NCBI RefSeq assembly: GCF_030272615.1
Contig: NC_081414.1
Location: forward strand, 310,185,164-310,249,163
Length of the DNA: 64,000 nt
From: Cryptomeria japonica
Taxonomy: Eukaryota > Streptophyta > Pinopsida > Cupressales > Cupressaceae
Reading direction: 5' to 3'
Of this stretch, positions 12,301 through 22,051 are shown in pieces. The position numbers were made by a program, and so were the translations under genes. Within the stretch, counting starts at the first letter, position 1; each line of letters begins with the position of its first letter. Under the pieces are notes generated by a model. That model searched no databases. It was not told the DNA's origin and saw only the letters and a program-made list of their open reading frames with translations.

Positions 12301-12467
12301 CTGACCCTTCCAGAGGGTCCAGGGCGAAATCTTTTGAAACTCCTTTTTTTTTACCTTGTTTGGGCCAGGCGAGGAGCTAATTGTGAGGTAATGTTGAAAA
12401 GAGGTCTAAATTGGCCAAGAATGCAAAATTCGCTCCTGACCCTTCTAGAGGGTCCAGGGCGAAATTC
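9322..12467. repeat. Array of 19 palindromes, mean spacing ~172 bp
   Basis: The same ~38-bp palindrome begins near 9322, 9498, 9692, 9869, 10036, 10202, 10368, 10557, 10733, 10901, 11066, 11234, 11410, 11576, 11742, 11951, 12126, 12290 and 12425. Its outer arms are TTTCGCTC / GAGCGAAA and its inner arms GACCCTT / AAGGGTC. Spacing is mostly 164-177 bp. The intervals are not identical but share loose phrases such as 'gcctaaa', 'ttgaggtg', 'cctcatttcc' and 'accaaattttga', so the array probably arose from diverged ~170-bp tandem units. At 11410 both inner arms changed together (ACCTTT / AAAGGT). Confidence 0.92.
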
Positions 12468-12626
12468 TTATAGAGCCTGTCCCTGGGGAGAACCTTGAGC
12501 AAACTTCATTTTGATGTCTTCTTGTTGATGATTTAATGTATAAAATGCTATGTTAGAATAAATATATTATGTGCCCTTAATCATGTTATGGTTTGTCTTG
12601 CAGGTGAAAGAAGACCAAGCCAAGGC

Positions 12627-12716
12627 AAGGACGGCCTCCTCCAGTCCAACATAAGCAAGGACGACCTCCTCCAATCCAGCATCATCAAGGACGACCTCTT
12701 CCAGTCCAGCATTTGA
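12627..12716 (+). repeat. Three tandem 30-bp units
   Basis: Three consecutive 30-bp units start aaggacgrcctc at 12627, 12657 and 12687 and differ at a few positions. They sit between the palindrome array and the TATA-bearing part of the LTR. Confidence 0.85.
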
Positions 12717-13144
12717 AGGAAAGGTCCATCCATCCATCCTGCACATCAAAGACAAAGGAGGTTAAAGCAAGGGTCCATTGAAGAAGCAGATAGTCTCAAA
12801 AGAGTTAATTAAAGTTAGCTTCTCAGCATCATCAAATTGAACATCAACCAAGTTGCAAGTGTCAGACAAGGTGGCATCCCAGTCATCATTCCTCCAGTTG
12901 GATTGGTCCATCTCAGCGTGTCTAGATTCAATGTACCTGACTCCTCAAAATTGACACAAGCTTCGATGTACCTACCCCGGTTATCCATTGGTTGAATATT
13001 CCAGAGAAGACATGTGTCCAAATAATGCAATTATTTCATTGGCCAGAATTGAGTTCGTTGTAACAAACCCTAATTAGGGTTTTCATTGTAATATCTTGGC
13101 CATTGATCTCAAGTTGATCTGAGCCATTGAATTGTATTGAGGGC

Positions 13145-13154
13145 ACTATATAAG
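13145..13154 (+). promoter_or_regulatory. TATA box of LTR
   Basis: The motif actatataag lies about 880 bp before the LTR end and is conserved with the copy near 391. It probably drove the element's genomic RNA. The array then lies upstream of the promoter, in U3. Confidence 0.5.
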
Positions 13155-14025
13155 CCCTGGCTCCTCATTTGTAAAGGCTAATAGTTAGTCAATAGTTAAT
13201 AGTAGATGAATAGTTAGCTAATAGTGAATAGTCAGCTGATAGAATAGCAATTAGAGTAAATTAGGAGGACAAGGCAAGAAATTGTTGCCAGTGATTGTAA
13301 ACAAACTCCATTTTCATTGAAGTTATGGTGAAGTGTGTTGTTTTGTTGCAATATGCATGGTCTCTTGTTGAATCTTCATTTTAGATGATAGATCATTAAA
13401 TTGAATGAAAGAAGTTGTTGAATGCACCTGTGTGGAATCTGTCTAGTCCATACCACTAGCCTCTTACTGATTGTAAGTGCGCCCTGCATGGTCAACTGGC
13501 ATAAAATGAGCTTAATCTTAAGTCGTACACATCTATTGTTCATGCATTATCTTGAATGGTGATCAGTGTCTGATGGCATACGATTTGAACGTATTGGAAG
13601 CATCCCTTAGAAGATTGCACTGAGTTGGTGTCAGATTGTTCAAGCCTGATGGTGAGACCCAACCTAGTAGGACTCCACCTAGTCATTCATCCATCTTCTC
13701 GCATTCTAGGTAGTAGAGTAGACTTCCTGAACCCTGCATCTTTTGCCATTTGTTTGACTTCCAGTTAGTAAATAGGACTTGTGATTCTAGCAAATCAGAT
13801 GTTCAAGTCATCGAGTGTAAGTCCCCTTGTGATTCCAGCAAAATCACATCGTACCACAAAGAGCTTATCCACACGTAGAGATCCTACATAACAGAACCTT
13901 GGAGTTACTCTGACTAATCCTTCGGCGAGATCTTCAACAGTCGGGAACTTTGTTCAAGAGAGGATAAGGTACCTTTAGGTATTTTATTATGTGTTTGGTA
14001 GTGTACAAAAGACACATCAACAAAA

Positions 14026-14040
14026 TTGGCGCTAGAAGGA
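14026..14040 (+). other. Putative primer-binding site
   Basis: The sequence ttggcgctagaagga lies three bases after the LTR end. The decamer tggcgctaga recurs at 17220-17229, directly before the 3' LTR remnant. Confidence 0.5.
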
Positions 14041-14574
14041 GGGTTGAGTATTTGAACGTCGGATCTTGTCAAGTCACATCACATTTGAAGAAATCATCTT
14101 AAGGCTTTTTACCCTCTTCACGCTCAACAAAATTAAAGCAGACGAAAGGTGAGCGAATGTGAACTCTTGAATCCAAGGAAGATCAGTGGAAAGCCTTTTC
14201 TCAGACACTCGACGGAAGTGATACAGAGAAGGAAGGTGATCGCTAGGTTGTCAGTTGGACTTGCGAAAACAAGGAAGCGAGTTGGAACCAGTTGAATGTT
14301 CAAGTTGAATCTGAGATATTCAAGATCTCTCTTATTCCTGAAAATCCAAAAAAAGTAAAAAACCAAGAATCCAAAAAAAGTAAAAATCAAAAAAAAAGTG
14401 AAAAATAGAAAATCCAAAAAAAGGTGAAAATAGAAAATCCAAAAAAAAAATCGAAAAATCAAAAAATCAAAAAGAAAAGATTTCTCAATGGAGCGACAAT
14501 AGTTTCATGAGGAGCAACAAGTTGATTTTCCTCAACTTTGGTGGAGATTAGATACACAGCTTTATCCACGCAGA

Positions 14575-16224
14575 TTGTCCGAGTTTGCAAGACTAGGGCA
14601 GTGTCGAGTCCATGAGACAGAGGAACATGATGAAATGCATTGCTTGAAGTACTTATCAAGGATGGAATCGGTAGCGCAGGGAAAAATCTTCTTTTGGGAT
14701 GTCCCCAGGCCAGAAACAGAAGAAGGCAGCTTCAGTGTCCCAGAGAGCAAGGATCCTATTCTAAGCTTCTTGTGGATGATCGAGAGTCAGCTCATTTTGA
14801 ATGGTGAAATGCGTTTAGAGAACACATTACTACCATTGTGGTGTAGAATTCACAACTCACCTCACTCTGAATTTACTTGCTCAGTATGTGAAATGGCTAT
14901 CAATCAAGTCAGAAACCAGTTTGGAATGACAACTTTGTCCGAGGAAGAATGTATTGTGAACAGATCTTGGGGTGCACATCTCGCAATTGAATTCAGGAGA
15001 ACCTATGAACAAGACATTGCTCCAGCATCTGATTGTGAGAAGGACCAGTTGCAGGTTGACGATACAAATACACCTGATGATCAATGTATGGATAGCTCGC
15101 CATGCCTTGCACCTGAAAAGGAATACCATGAAACAAAAGTTGAAGAAGCAGTTGAGAATACTCAAGCAGTGATAAAGGAAGATCCAAGAGTCGAACAAGC
15201 AATCAAAGAAGAAGAGGAATCATTCCTTGAGGAATTTTCATTCATGCTACAAAAGGAGGTCCTTGAGATTGAATTGCAAGAGGTTTCAAATAGCATCCTC
15301 GAAGAAGACAATCAAGTTGAGATGTTGAACAAAGAGCTACAAATTATCATAAGTGAGCTCAGATATGAAGAACAATTTGAGGGGGCGCTCAAGGACATCC
15401 TCACTCTCATGATATTTGAAGGGGTGTTGAAAGATCTTGTAGAGGAAGTACAAATGGAATCACTGCCAAATTTTTTTCAAGATAAGCAAGTTACTGTGAG
15501 TGATATGATCCATCATCAGCTTCGACCTCCCGAGACTATGCATGAAGGAGAAAGGCCACCAAAGATTATATTTGATCAACTAGAGGAGATGTTTGAAGCT
15601 CGATCCATCAAGGAGACTCTCATTTTTCAAGATATGCTAACAAAATTCCATGAAGATGCTTGGTTTATGCAAGATGCCTCAATGAAAACAAAGAATGCTG
15701 AGCTATTTGAAGGTGCGCTAAGCTTATTCAAAGAAGAACTTGTATGTATAGATCAACATGTTGTGGATGCTCGTGGAATAGTTCATCATCAATGGCGACC
15801 TCCTAAAGCATCTGGTGATCTCGCTTCCGACAATGCAGTTCCATCTAAGCACGAACAATGCCAGGTTGTCTCTTTCCTTAATCCTACCCTTGAAAGTTAT
15901 TATGATTTTGATTATGGGGATTTTGGGAAAACAACTTGCATCTGGATTGATCATGCTCCTAATGAATTACCCCAGTTGATCATTTTGAGTGAAAATTTGC
16001 TTGAGTATGAGAGATGCATGGTGAGAGTTTGCTTTTATGTATTTAAGGATGAATTTGCTCAATTGAGAACCATCACCTTCGCCATGCTCCTGTTCCACAA
16101 CCTGAGAAATCATGTGAAGTCATGTATATATTTTGCTTCTTTGAGTCGTGTTGAGTCTAGGAGTCTTGTATATAGGTTTAGAGTAGGTTTTCCTTTCGTG
16201 TGTTTTAGATTAGAGGTCTTTTGA
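14575..16224 (+). CDS. Unknown 549-codon ORF of the nested element
   Basis: I do not recognise this protein. It is an intact frame starting MSEFARLGQCRVHETEEHDE, preceded by A-rich, stop-containing leader sequence. The N-terminal ~150 residues have several Cys/His (a CRIHNSPHSEFTCSVC segment near residues 91-106). The middle (about 150-300) is strongly acidic and predicted helical, with many Glu/Gln. Two related HHQ.RPP motifs (IHHQLRPPE, VHHQWRPPK) flank about 100 residues. The C-terminus turns hydrophobic and basic. There is no gag, protease or RT motif. Its place after a primer site suggests the element's own gag-like or accessory product. The intact length in a decayed area argues for recent insertion. 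Ending may be later than the original stop. Confidence 0.6.
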   Translation: MSEFARLGQCRVHETEEHDEMHCLKYLSRMESVAQGKIFFWDVPRPETEEGSFSVPESKDPILSFLWMIESQLILNGEMRLENTLLPLWCRIHNSPHSEFTCSVCEMAINQVRNQFGMTTLSEEECIVNRSWGAHLAIEFRRTYEQDIAPASDCEKDQLQVDDTNTPDDQCMDSSPCLAPEKEYHETKVEEAVENTQAVIKEDPRVEQAIKEEEESFLEEFSFMLQKEVLEIELQEVSNSILEEDNQVEMLNKELQIIISELRYEEQFEGALKDILTLMIFEGVLKDLVEEVQMESLPNFFQDKQVTVSDMIHHQLRPPETMHEGERPPKIIFDQLEEMFEARSIKETLIFQDMLTKFHEDAWFMQDASMKTKNAELFEGALSLFKEELVCIDQHVVDARGIVHHQWRPPKASGDLASDNAVPSKHEQCQVVSFLNPTLESYYDFDYGDFGKTTCIWIDHAPNELPQLIILSENLLEYERCMVRVCFYVFKDEFAQLRTITFAMLLFHNLRNHVKSCIYFASLSRVESRSLVYRFRVGFPFVCFRLEVF

Positions 16225-17229
16225 GCCTTTTTCTTAATCTGCTTTGAGTCATTTGACTCAGGATCCTGAGTGGCTCAAGTAGTTTAGTTGTTCGCTTTCT
16301 TTAGTTAGCTTTTGGTTTGCTCTAGCTTAGCTTGCTTTTGGGTTCGGTCTGTCGGTCATCTGTTTAGTTTAGGTGTCTTGAGTAGGAGCCTCCATTTGTG
16401 ATAAAGGTGTCTGTGTTGTTTCTCACATGCTGGCAATATCCTGGATCTTATGTTAGACCCATTTCTTAGATATCTATTCATGAAGTGCCCGGAATCCGAG
16501 GTTGTTCCTCTCCAGCTTTGTCATCTAATCAAGACCTATATTTGACTTGGAAGGGAATCATTTTTTCTGTATCTCGATGCCGACATCTGTTGATTACTAT
16601 ATCTTCACACATTAATAGACTCCGAGTCATTATGGTTTTCAAGCAAAGCTGTGATTAGTGAAAAATCTAAAATCTGGCTTCAGTGCCACCGCAATCCTCA
16701 AACCCTAGTAAGCTTCACTGCTTACGAGCCAAAGGAATTGACGAAGTGAAAAAGCAATATCAAAAGGAAAAAAATGAGAAATGAAAGAGAAAAATCAAGA
16801 AAAAATGAAATGAAATGAAATATCAAAATTGGCTAATGGGAATATGCGAGTAACTCCATCAGGGCTATGGACGCCTGGCTGGCAATGGAGCAATGTTCGT
16901 GAGCTTGCGGCGATAACCTCGTCGGGACTATAGACGTCTGATTGGCAGCGGGGCTCTATCCAGGATGCTTATGAAGTTCAGATATACTACGTAGCCGCTC
17001 ACAGGAGAACCTGAAGGTCATAATTGTCTTGTCAAGAGGAATGAATACACTTGCACACACCTGGGTAATCAAAGACTAAGTGTCTAGATCTGGTTAAAGG
17101 TTTTCCTTCCACTTTGAATGCATTTTCTAATCTCTTGATAAGCCAGTTTGAATTTTCCGGAGATTCTAAGTGTCAATTGAGTCTTTATCTCTAAAATGTT
17201 CAAGAACATTTATTCAAGGTGGCGCTAGA
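16225..17229 (+). other. Non-coding 3' part of the nested element
   Basis: No convincing ORF is seen. Two imperfect tandem copies of ~48 bp at about 16846-16893 and 16909-16956 share 'ggactatagacg.ctg.ttggca.cgg'. The stretch ends with tggcgctaga just before the LTR remnant. No purine-rich primer tract is evident. Confidence 0.5.
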
Positions 17230-17257
17230 TGTTGTGACGTATTCACACATCGCCCCA
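17230..17257 (+). repeat. 28-bp remnant of the 3' LTR start
   Basis: It is identical to 8961-8988. The gag frame of the surrounding element resumes immediately after it, so the rest of the 3' LTR was probably deleted. Confidence 0.6.
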
Positions 17258-18174
17258 ACGGGCTGAGTTGTTGAAGTTTGATTGGTTTAATGGTGATGGA
17301 GATCCCAATGTACACACTACACATTGATTCAACTATGACCATGTGTAATGACTACCACAATGTGGATTCTGTCTTGCTTAAACTATTCTAGCGCTCTCTT
17401 AAGGGGACTACACTAGAATGGTATAGTTCGTTACTTGACCACTCTATCCAGACGTTTGATCAACTTATGGATCTCTTCCTCAAACGGTTCCAAGCTAACA
17501 TTGGCAACAAGGTCACCATCACTGACCTTGTTCACTGTAAGCAAAGGCCAAATGAGAAGATTACAAACTTTATCTCGCAATACCAATCTATCTCTACCAA
17601 GATCCCCTTTGCCCTACTAGATAGTGATTTGCAAAGGATGTTCATTAGAAACCTACAGCCGGCATTGCGGGAGAAATTATCTCTCAATTGGTATCAAAAC
17701 TTTGCCAATCTATGTTTTGTGCTCACTAACTACCAGCACACAATGACTTAGTTCAAAGATTCCTCTTCGAACCCTCGTACTGGTACATTCGCAAGCATGT
17801 CCTCAGAAGGATCTCGAAAAAACAAAGTTGTGGCTAATATCATAGCTACTCCTCTAATATTTGTTGCATAGGAACTACAGCGCAACAGAGTCCTCACCAA
17901 ATTGAATGACTCCTAGTTGAGCATAATGCAAAGGTTATCAAAAGGCAATCTCATAAACCGTCTAGAGATTAGACCTCTGTTTGATAACAAACCATACCCT
18001 CGTTGGTATGATGGTTCAAAGTTTTACCAATATTACCATGTGCCTAGTCATGACACTGGAGATGCCATCGTCTTAGACACAGTCCAAGACCGAATTGACA
18101 GTAGAGCTATAAAGGTCAATGATAAAAAGTATAAATCTAACAAGTCTGTTGATAAAACAAGCAGTGAGTTGTAG
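17258..18174 (+). pseudogene. gag core and degenerate zinc knuckle of the gag-protease element
   Basis: This continues the gag of 8428-8960. After ELLKFDWFNGDGDP the frame is broken by stops. It is then open at 17467-17751 with a typical retrotransposon gag helix region (LEWYSSL, FLKRFQANIG, LVHCKQRPNEKITNFISQY). At about 17980-18130 a Tat-type knuckle is recognisable (FYQYYHVPSHDTGDAIVLDTVQD), but both cysteines of the expected CxYHxxxGHdTxxC are lost. It would have formed the particle. It is now a pseudogene with several in-frame stops. Confidence 0.75.
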
Positions 18175-18186
18175 ACATACACAGAT

Positions 18187-18690
18187 TTGTTCCCTCCGCA
18201 TTCGTCAAACTTTATCTTTGCATCAAATCTAGTGCCAGGTGATGGCCCCTATATTAATATGCTTACTATCACTTTGATCTCGCCTCCTAGTCAGAAGGTG
18301 CAAGTATTTGATATATCATTCACCCTTTTGGATGCCCCATATTGTGGAGATCCTTCTCCTTTGTACATCCCTGCAAAGCTCAACGGTCAAACTGTTACAG
18401 GGGTGATGGTCGACCCTTCGTGTAGAGTCGATGTCATCATGGAGGAAACCTTGTTTGTCAATGGATGGCATAGGCCAAGATATGACGAGTGTTGTGCAAC
18501 TTTAAGAACACATAATGGGCTATCTCTTTCTCCTTTGGGCAGTATCACCTTGACAGTCCTTGTGGGACCCAAGGCTATGTCGTCTTCGTTTGTGATCATT
18601 CCTAAATCAGACTTTTTCCATTTAAACTAGGTTTTCCCTGGTTGATTGCTATGGATACAGTCCCTCTAGTGATTCATAAGTGCCTAAAGT
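18187..18690 (+). pseudogene. Degenerate retropepsin-like protease
   Basis: The frame carries LYIPAKLNGQTVTGVMVDPSCRVD, aligning with Tat-lineage proteases where VDTG/VDGG is expected. Here the active-site triad reads DPS, so catalysis is doubtful. Downstream 'FVIIPKSDFFHLN' and, after a stop, 'VIHKCLKFPHEG' are the usual C-terminal protease landmarks. A stop at 18628-18630 separates them. It follows gag directly, as in gag-pro polyproteins, but no RT follows. Confidence 0.65.
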
Positions 18691-18779
18691 TTCCTCATGA
18701 GGGTTTAGTGCATGTCGTCAAGGATACTTGATATCGACCCCTGGTAGCCAATGGAGATTTTTCGCTACATCATTTTTGG

Positions 18780-20296
18780 CCTGCTCTGGTGGGACCCATG
18801 CCTCCCCGTGGTGATTTGATGTATCAAACATATTATCAGTACAAGACAGGGGAGTGAGCCCCTAAATCAGTTCAGCCTAGCTATTTGTTGCCTCTTTCTA
18901 CATCGACCTCTACTCCATCTATTCCTGTGTTAAAGCAGGTAGTGCCTTATGCCCCTTCATCGTCGGGGGCTGAGGTTAAGCCCATTCCTCTAAATAGACC
19001 TCCTCATATGCCCAAGACTACGCAGCCTTCGATGGTGTCTTTTGTTCCTGCAATCGCACTAGTGCAGACAAGGGAAAGGCACTTGTGCTGTCAAAGTCCG
19101 TGGTCCACCCTCCCTTCGAGCTCCTGAGCATGGCCGATATCCCTCAGCCTTCTCGATATGAGAAAGGGAAGCGTTCCTCTCATGCTCGTTCGTCACCGCT
19201 TGCTCCTGCTTCACATCCCATGTTGGCACCCTCTTTTCCTCCAGCTGCTCCTCGAGCGAAGCGAGGTAGGGCTCTCATTGCTATGAATGTAGTGCCTATC
19301 TCAAATGCACCTCCTATTCCATCAAATTGCACCTTCTCCTATCCCCGACAAGGTTTCGGGGGCCCCTCCTATACAACATGATGCTCTTGATTCTTCCCAA
19401 GCTTCAAATCTTGGTCCTCATCTTCATCGTGCTATCGACGGGCCATGGCTCGTGAACGTGATGCTTCTTTGCAATCTAGTGCTGCACCTTCAGCACCCGT
19501 TCCTGTCGTATCAAATCTTGTCTCTTCAGATGTTCCAGCTTCTGCATCATCTTCGATGTTGCTTCTGGTTGTTTCGGGGCCTATCGATGAACCTCCCCCT
19601 AAATGGGTGCAAGCCTTCATTGCTCCTTCCTTGGAACCACCCCTTATCACCTCGTTGCTGGATGTCCCTCCGTTGTTCCAGTCTTTGGATATGTTGCACA
19701 CACAGGTGGTGTCTAATGCAGCTTTGTCTGACCCTCCTATTTCGCATTTGCTTCTTCATCAAATCTTTCCCAAGGTTCTTCAACCTACTACGATTGACAG
19801 GCAACCTGTGCCTTCTACGCAACCTAAACACATGTTCGAGCAAGGCCCTATTCCGAAGTTTTGTAGGCAAAAATCAACTTAGGTATGCTCCTCCCCTATC
19901 TCTTTGTTTGCTTCAGTGCCTGTTTTTGTGCTTGTCTTTGTTTGTGTTGTTGAGAAGGCCCCGCCTTCTCCCAAGTTCGTCAATGCCCCTCTCGTAGAGG
20001 CCGGCAATCCAGTTCCTCTTTCATCTCCTCGGCCTAAGTCACCTTCTTCCTTGACTGAGGCATGCTTGTTTGACTCTCTTGAGGATATCTCGACGCTGTC
20101 TACAATCTTCACGTGGTCATTGACCGTTGCCTCTTTTGAGCTCATGGACACAGATGTTGCCATAGCCTCATCACTTGTTCTCACTGCTGGTGAGGCGCCA
20201 AGTGCTGCCCTTGCGATAGTTTTGCTTCGGTCTCGCCCTCATTCACCATATGATCAATATTGGGAGGACGATGGCCTGATGCTTGGGGACTTCTAG
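18780..20296 (+). pseudogene. Pro/Ser-rich region after protease
   Basis: Open stretches in shifting frames (18885-19127, 19085-19381, 19445-19882, 19904-20296) encode low-complexity Pro/Ser/Val/Leu-rich protein. They look like one long linker ORF broken by frameshifts. No RT or integrase motif is found in any frame. In autonomous relatives RT would follow here. Confidence 0.45.
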
Positions 20297-21598
20297 AGCA
20301 CTATGTTTCTTTATCTTGTAGCATAGCGTGTGCATGATTGTGTTCCCCTGTGCTAACTTTACATGTTTGTTCCCTCTCGAAGGACCCAAAATACTCGGTT
20401 GGTGCTTGGAAATGGGAGGTTGGCTGTCTTTATCTGTTGCGCTCTCCTGGAGGACCCAAGTTACTCCATAGGTACTCGAATACAAGGTATTTTCTGTCGT
20501 AAAACTACTATATGTCATATCTTGCTTTTCGACATTCGGGGAGGTTGACTATCTTTATCTATTGTACTCTCCTAGAGGACCCGAGTTGCTCTGTAGGTAC
20601 TCAAATACAGGGGATTTTCTATCGTAAAACAACTTCTATCTGTTATGTACTTCTTGTATCTGTCGTATCTTGCTTTTCAACATTCGGGGATGATGCAAAG
20701 CGTTAGGGGTATTTAGGCCTTCTTCCATGTTGACCTGAATTTTTATTTTCTCTTTATCTTCATGTGCTCTTCTTTAGATCCGAGAACTTTGGCCTTATCA
20801 TAAAATACCCATCTACAGTTCTATTGCATATTTTATCTCTTTGCTATGGGTTCTGACACCAAATAATTGGATCCCCCTATGCTCTTGCATCTTTGTTGAT
20901 GTTATGGGTCTTATGTGTCATCCACCGAAAATGACATTCCATGGAAACATCTCGCTATATAGATCTACCGCAGCATTTCCTCTCCTTAAAATGACATGCC
21001 TTTCATGCATACCATTCTAAGGGGGGGGGCTATCATATCTGCATAATCTGCATTTGGCATTTGTTTTTGTTTAGCTTAGCATTCTTGTTTGCCTTGGTGG
21101 GGGCTAAACCACTTGATCTATTTTATCTATCTAGTCTGCCTTTTGTGGGGGCCAATCCACTGCTCATCAAATCGATCTATGATTGCCTAATCGCATGACC
21201 ATCTAGCATTTTGCTATTCATGTCGACGAAGTCTCGCCCTATCGTATGGCTATCTAGCATAACACAACTTGCTACCCATACCGGCACTGTCTCTTTTATC
21301 AAGGCAGCTGCTATTTCTTATCTTTCGTAGTAGGGATTTTCCTCCATTAAGAAAGGTTTGTTTCTATTACGCTATCTCATGTATCTTATCTATTCAATGT
21401 CTGATTGCTTTTTCGTCTAACATCTGGGACTGCAGTCAACGTGTTTGTCATGAAATAGCTTAGCAAAATCTAACTATCTCAAGTTTATCTAGTTGGGTGC
21501 AACTTCGTCTGATCAACGAATGTTGATTCCTCTTAGCGAATCTCAATATCATCCTTCTACTTTAGCTTTGCATTTCTCGACAAACATATGTCGCTAAA
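20297..21598 (+). other. Non-coding 3' region of the gag-protease element, with 125-bp tandem duplication
   Basis: Two imperfect copies at about 20417-20541 and 20542-20690 share 'aggttg.ctatctttatct', 'ctctcct.gaggaccc', 'ttttct.tcgtaaaac' and 'cttgcttttc.acattcgggga'. The rest has scattered short ORFs only. A G-run (ggggggggg near 21025) is present. Confidence 0.6.
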
Positions 21599-21610
21599 GT
21601 GGGGGCAAAA
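21595..21610 (+). other. Polypurine tract
   Basis: The sequence aaagtgggggcaaaa immediately precedes the TGTAACG start of the right LTR. It fits the plus-strand primer of the element. Confidence 0.7.
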
Positions 21611-22051
21611 TGTAACGTCGTAAATTGCACCCCGTGCAATTCCACATCACATAAGCATCTCCACCACAAGCCAATTAGCAACATTTGTCGCTTGTTTGTC
21701 CTTTTATCCATATTGATCGCCTTGTCAGCATGGAACTTGTCTTTGATCAAGCATATTGATCGGTTGACTTATGGACTCTAGCGCACTATGGAGGCGTTTG
21801 CGCGTCGTGCTAGCGTACCGCAAATCTATCAACCTTCAAGTGGCCATTCGAGCATTATGCCTACACCCGAAAGAGTTTGTAACACCTCTATCCGTGACCA
21901 CCGACGTCAGGATTCCTTCCATTCCCTATATCACTTCTATTTTGACACTAAGGACTTCTTGATCATTTTGGCAAGTTTCCAAGCTACTAGCATATCTTTC
22001 TACATTTTTTATAGGTTTCTCCAGCGTTGATCGTCCACCATTGTTGCAGCT

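Larger units (their letters stand above)
8961..14022 (+). repeat. Putative 5-kb LTR containing the palindrome array
   Basis: The start is TGTTGTGACG and the end is ACATCAACA. The TATA box is at 13145-13154 and the last ~1.1 kb matches the LTR fragments at 1-2744. The array of 19 palindromes occupies 9322-12467, and three 30-bp tandem units lie at 12627-12716. If the LTR interpretation is wrong, the array would instead sit next to a normal ~1.1-kb LTR. A full-length second copy elsewhere in the genome would settle this. Confidence 0.5.
8961..17257 (+). mobile_element. Nested element with very long 5' LTR, palindrome array and unknown ORF
   Basis: It is inserted in the gag of the surrounding element. 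The same 28 bp, beginning TGTTGTGACGTATTCACAC, are found at 8961-8988 and 17230-17257. I read the first as the start of the 5' LTR and the second as all that is left of the 3' LTR. The 5' LTR then runs to 14022 (...CATCAACA), followed by the primer-like TTGGCGCTAGAAGGA. That would make it about 5.06 kb, unusually long. Internal content is one 549-codon ORF with no pol. No TSD could be confirmed because the right end appears deleted. Confidence 0.6.

Noticed and set aside
9322-12467. CRISPR-like layout (repeats with spacers)
   Set aside because: The repeats are palindromes in diverged ~170-bp units, the spacers share phrases and differ in length, no cas-like gene is present and the context is plant retroelement DNA.
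9859-12498. Minus- and plus-strand ORFs with repeated GPFGRVRSE or PWTLWKGQER motifs
   Set aside because: The motifs are translations of the palindrome; frames and unit lengths vary and no single frame persists, so I see no protein.
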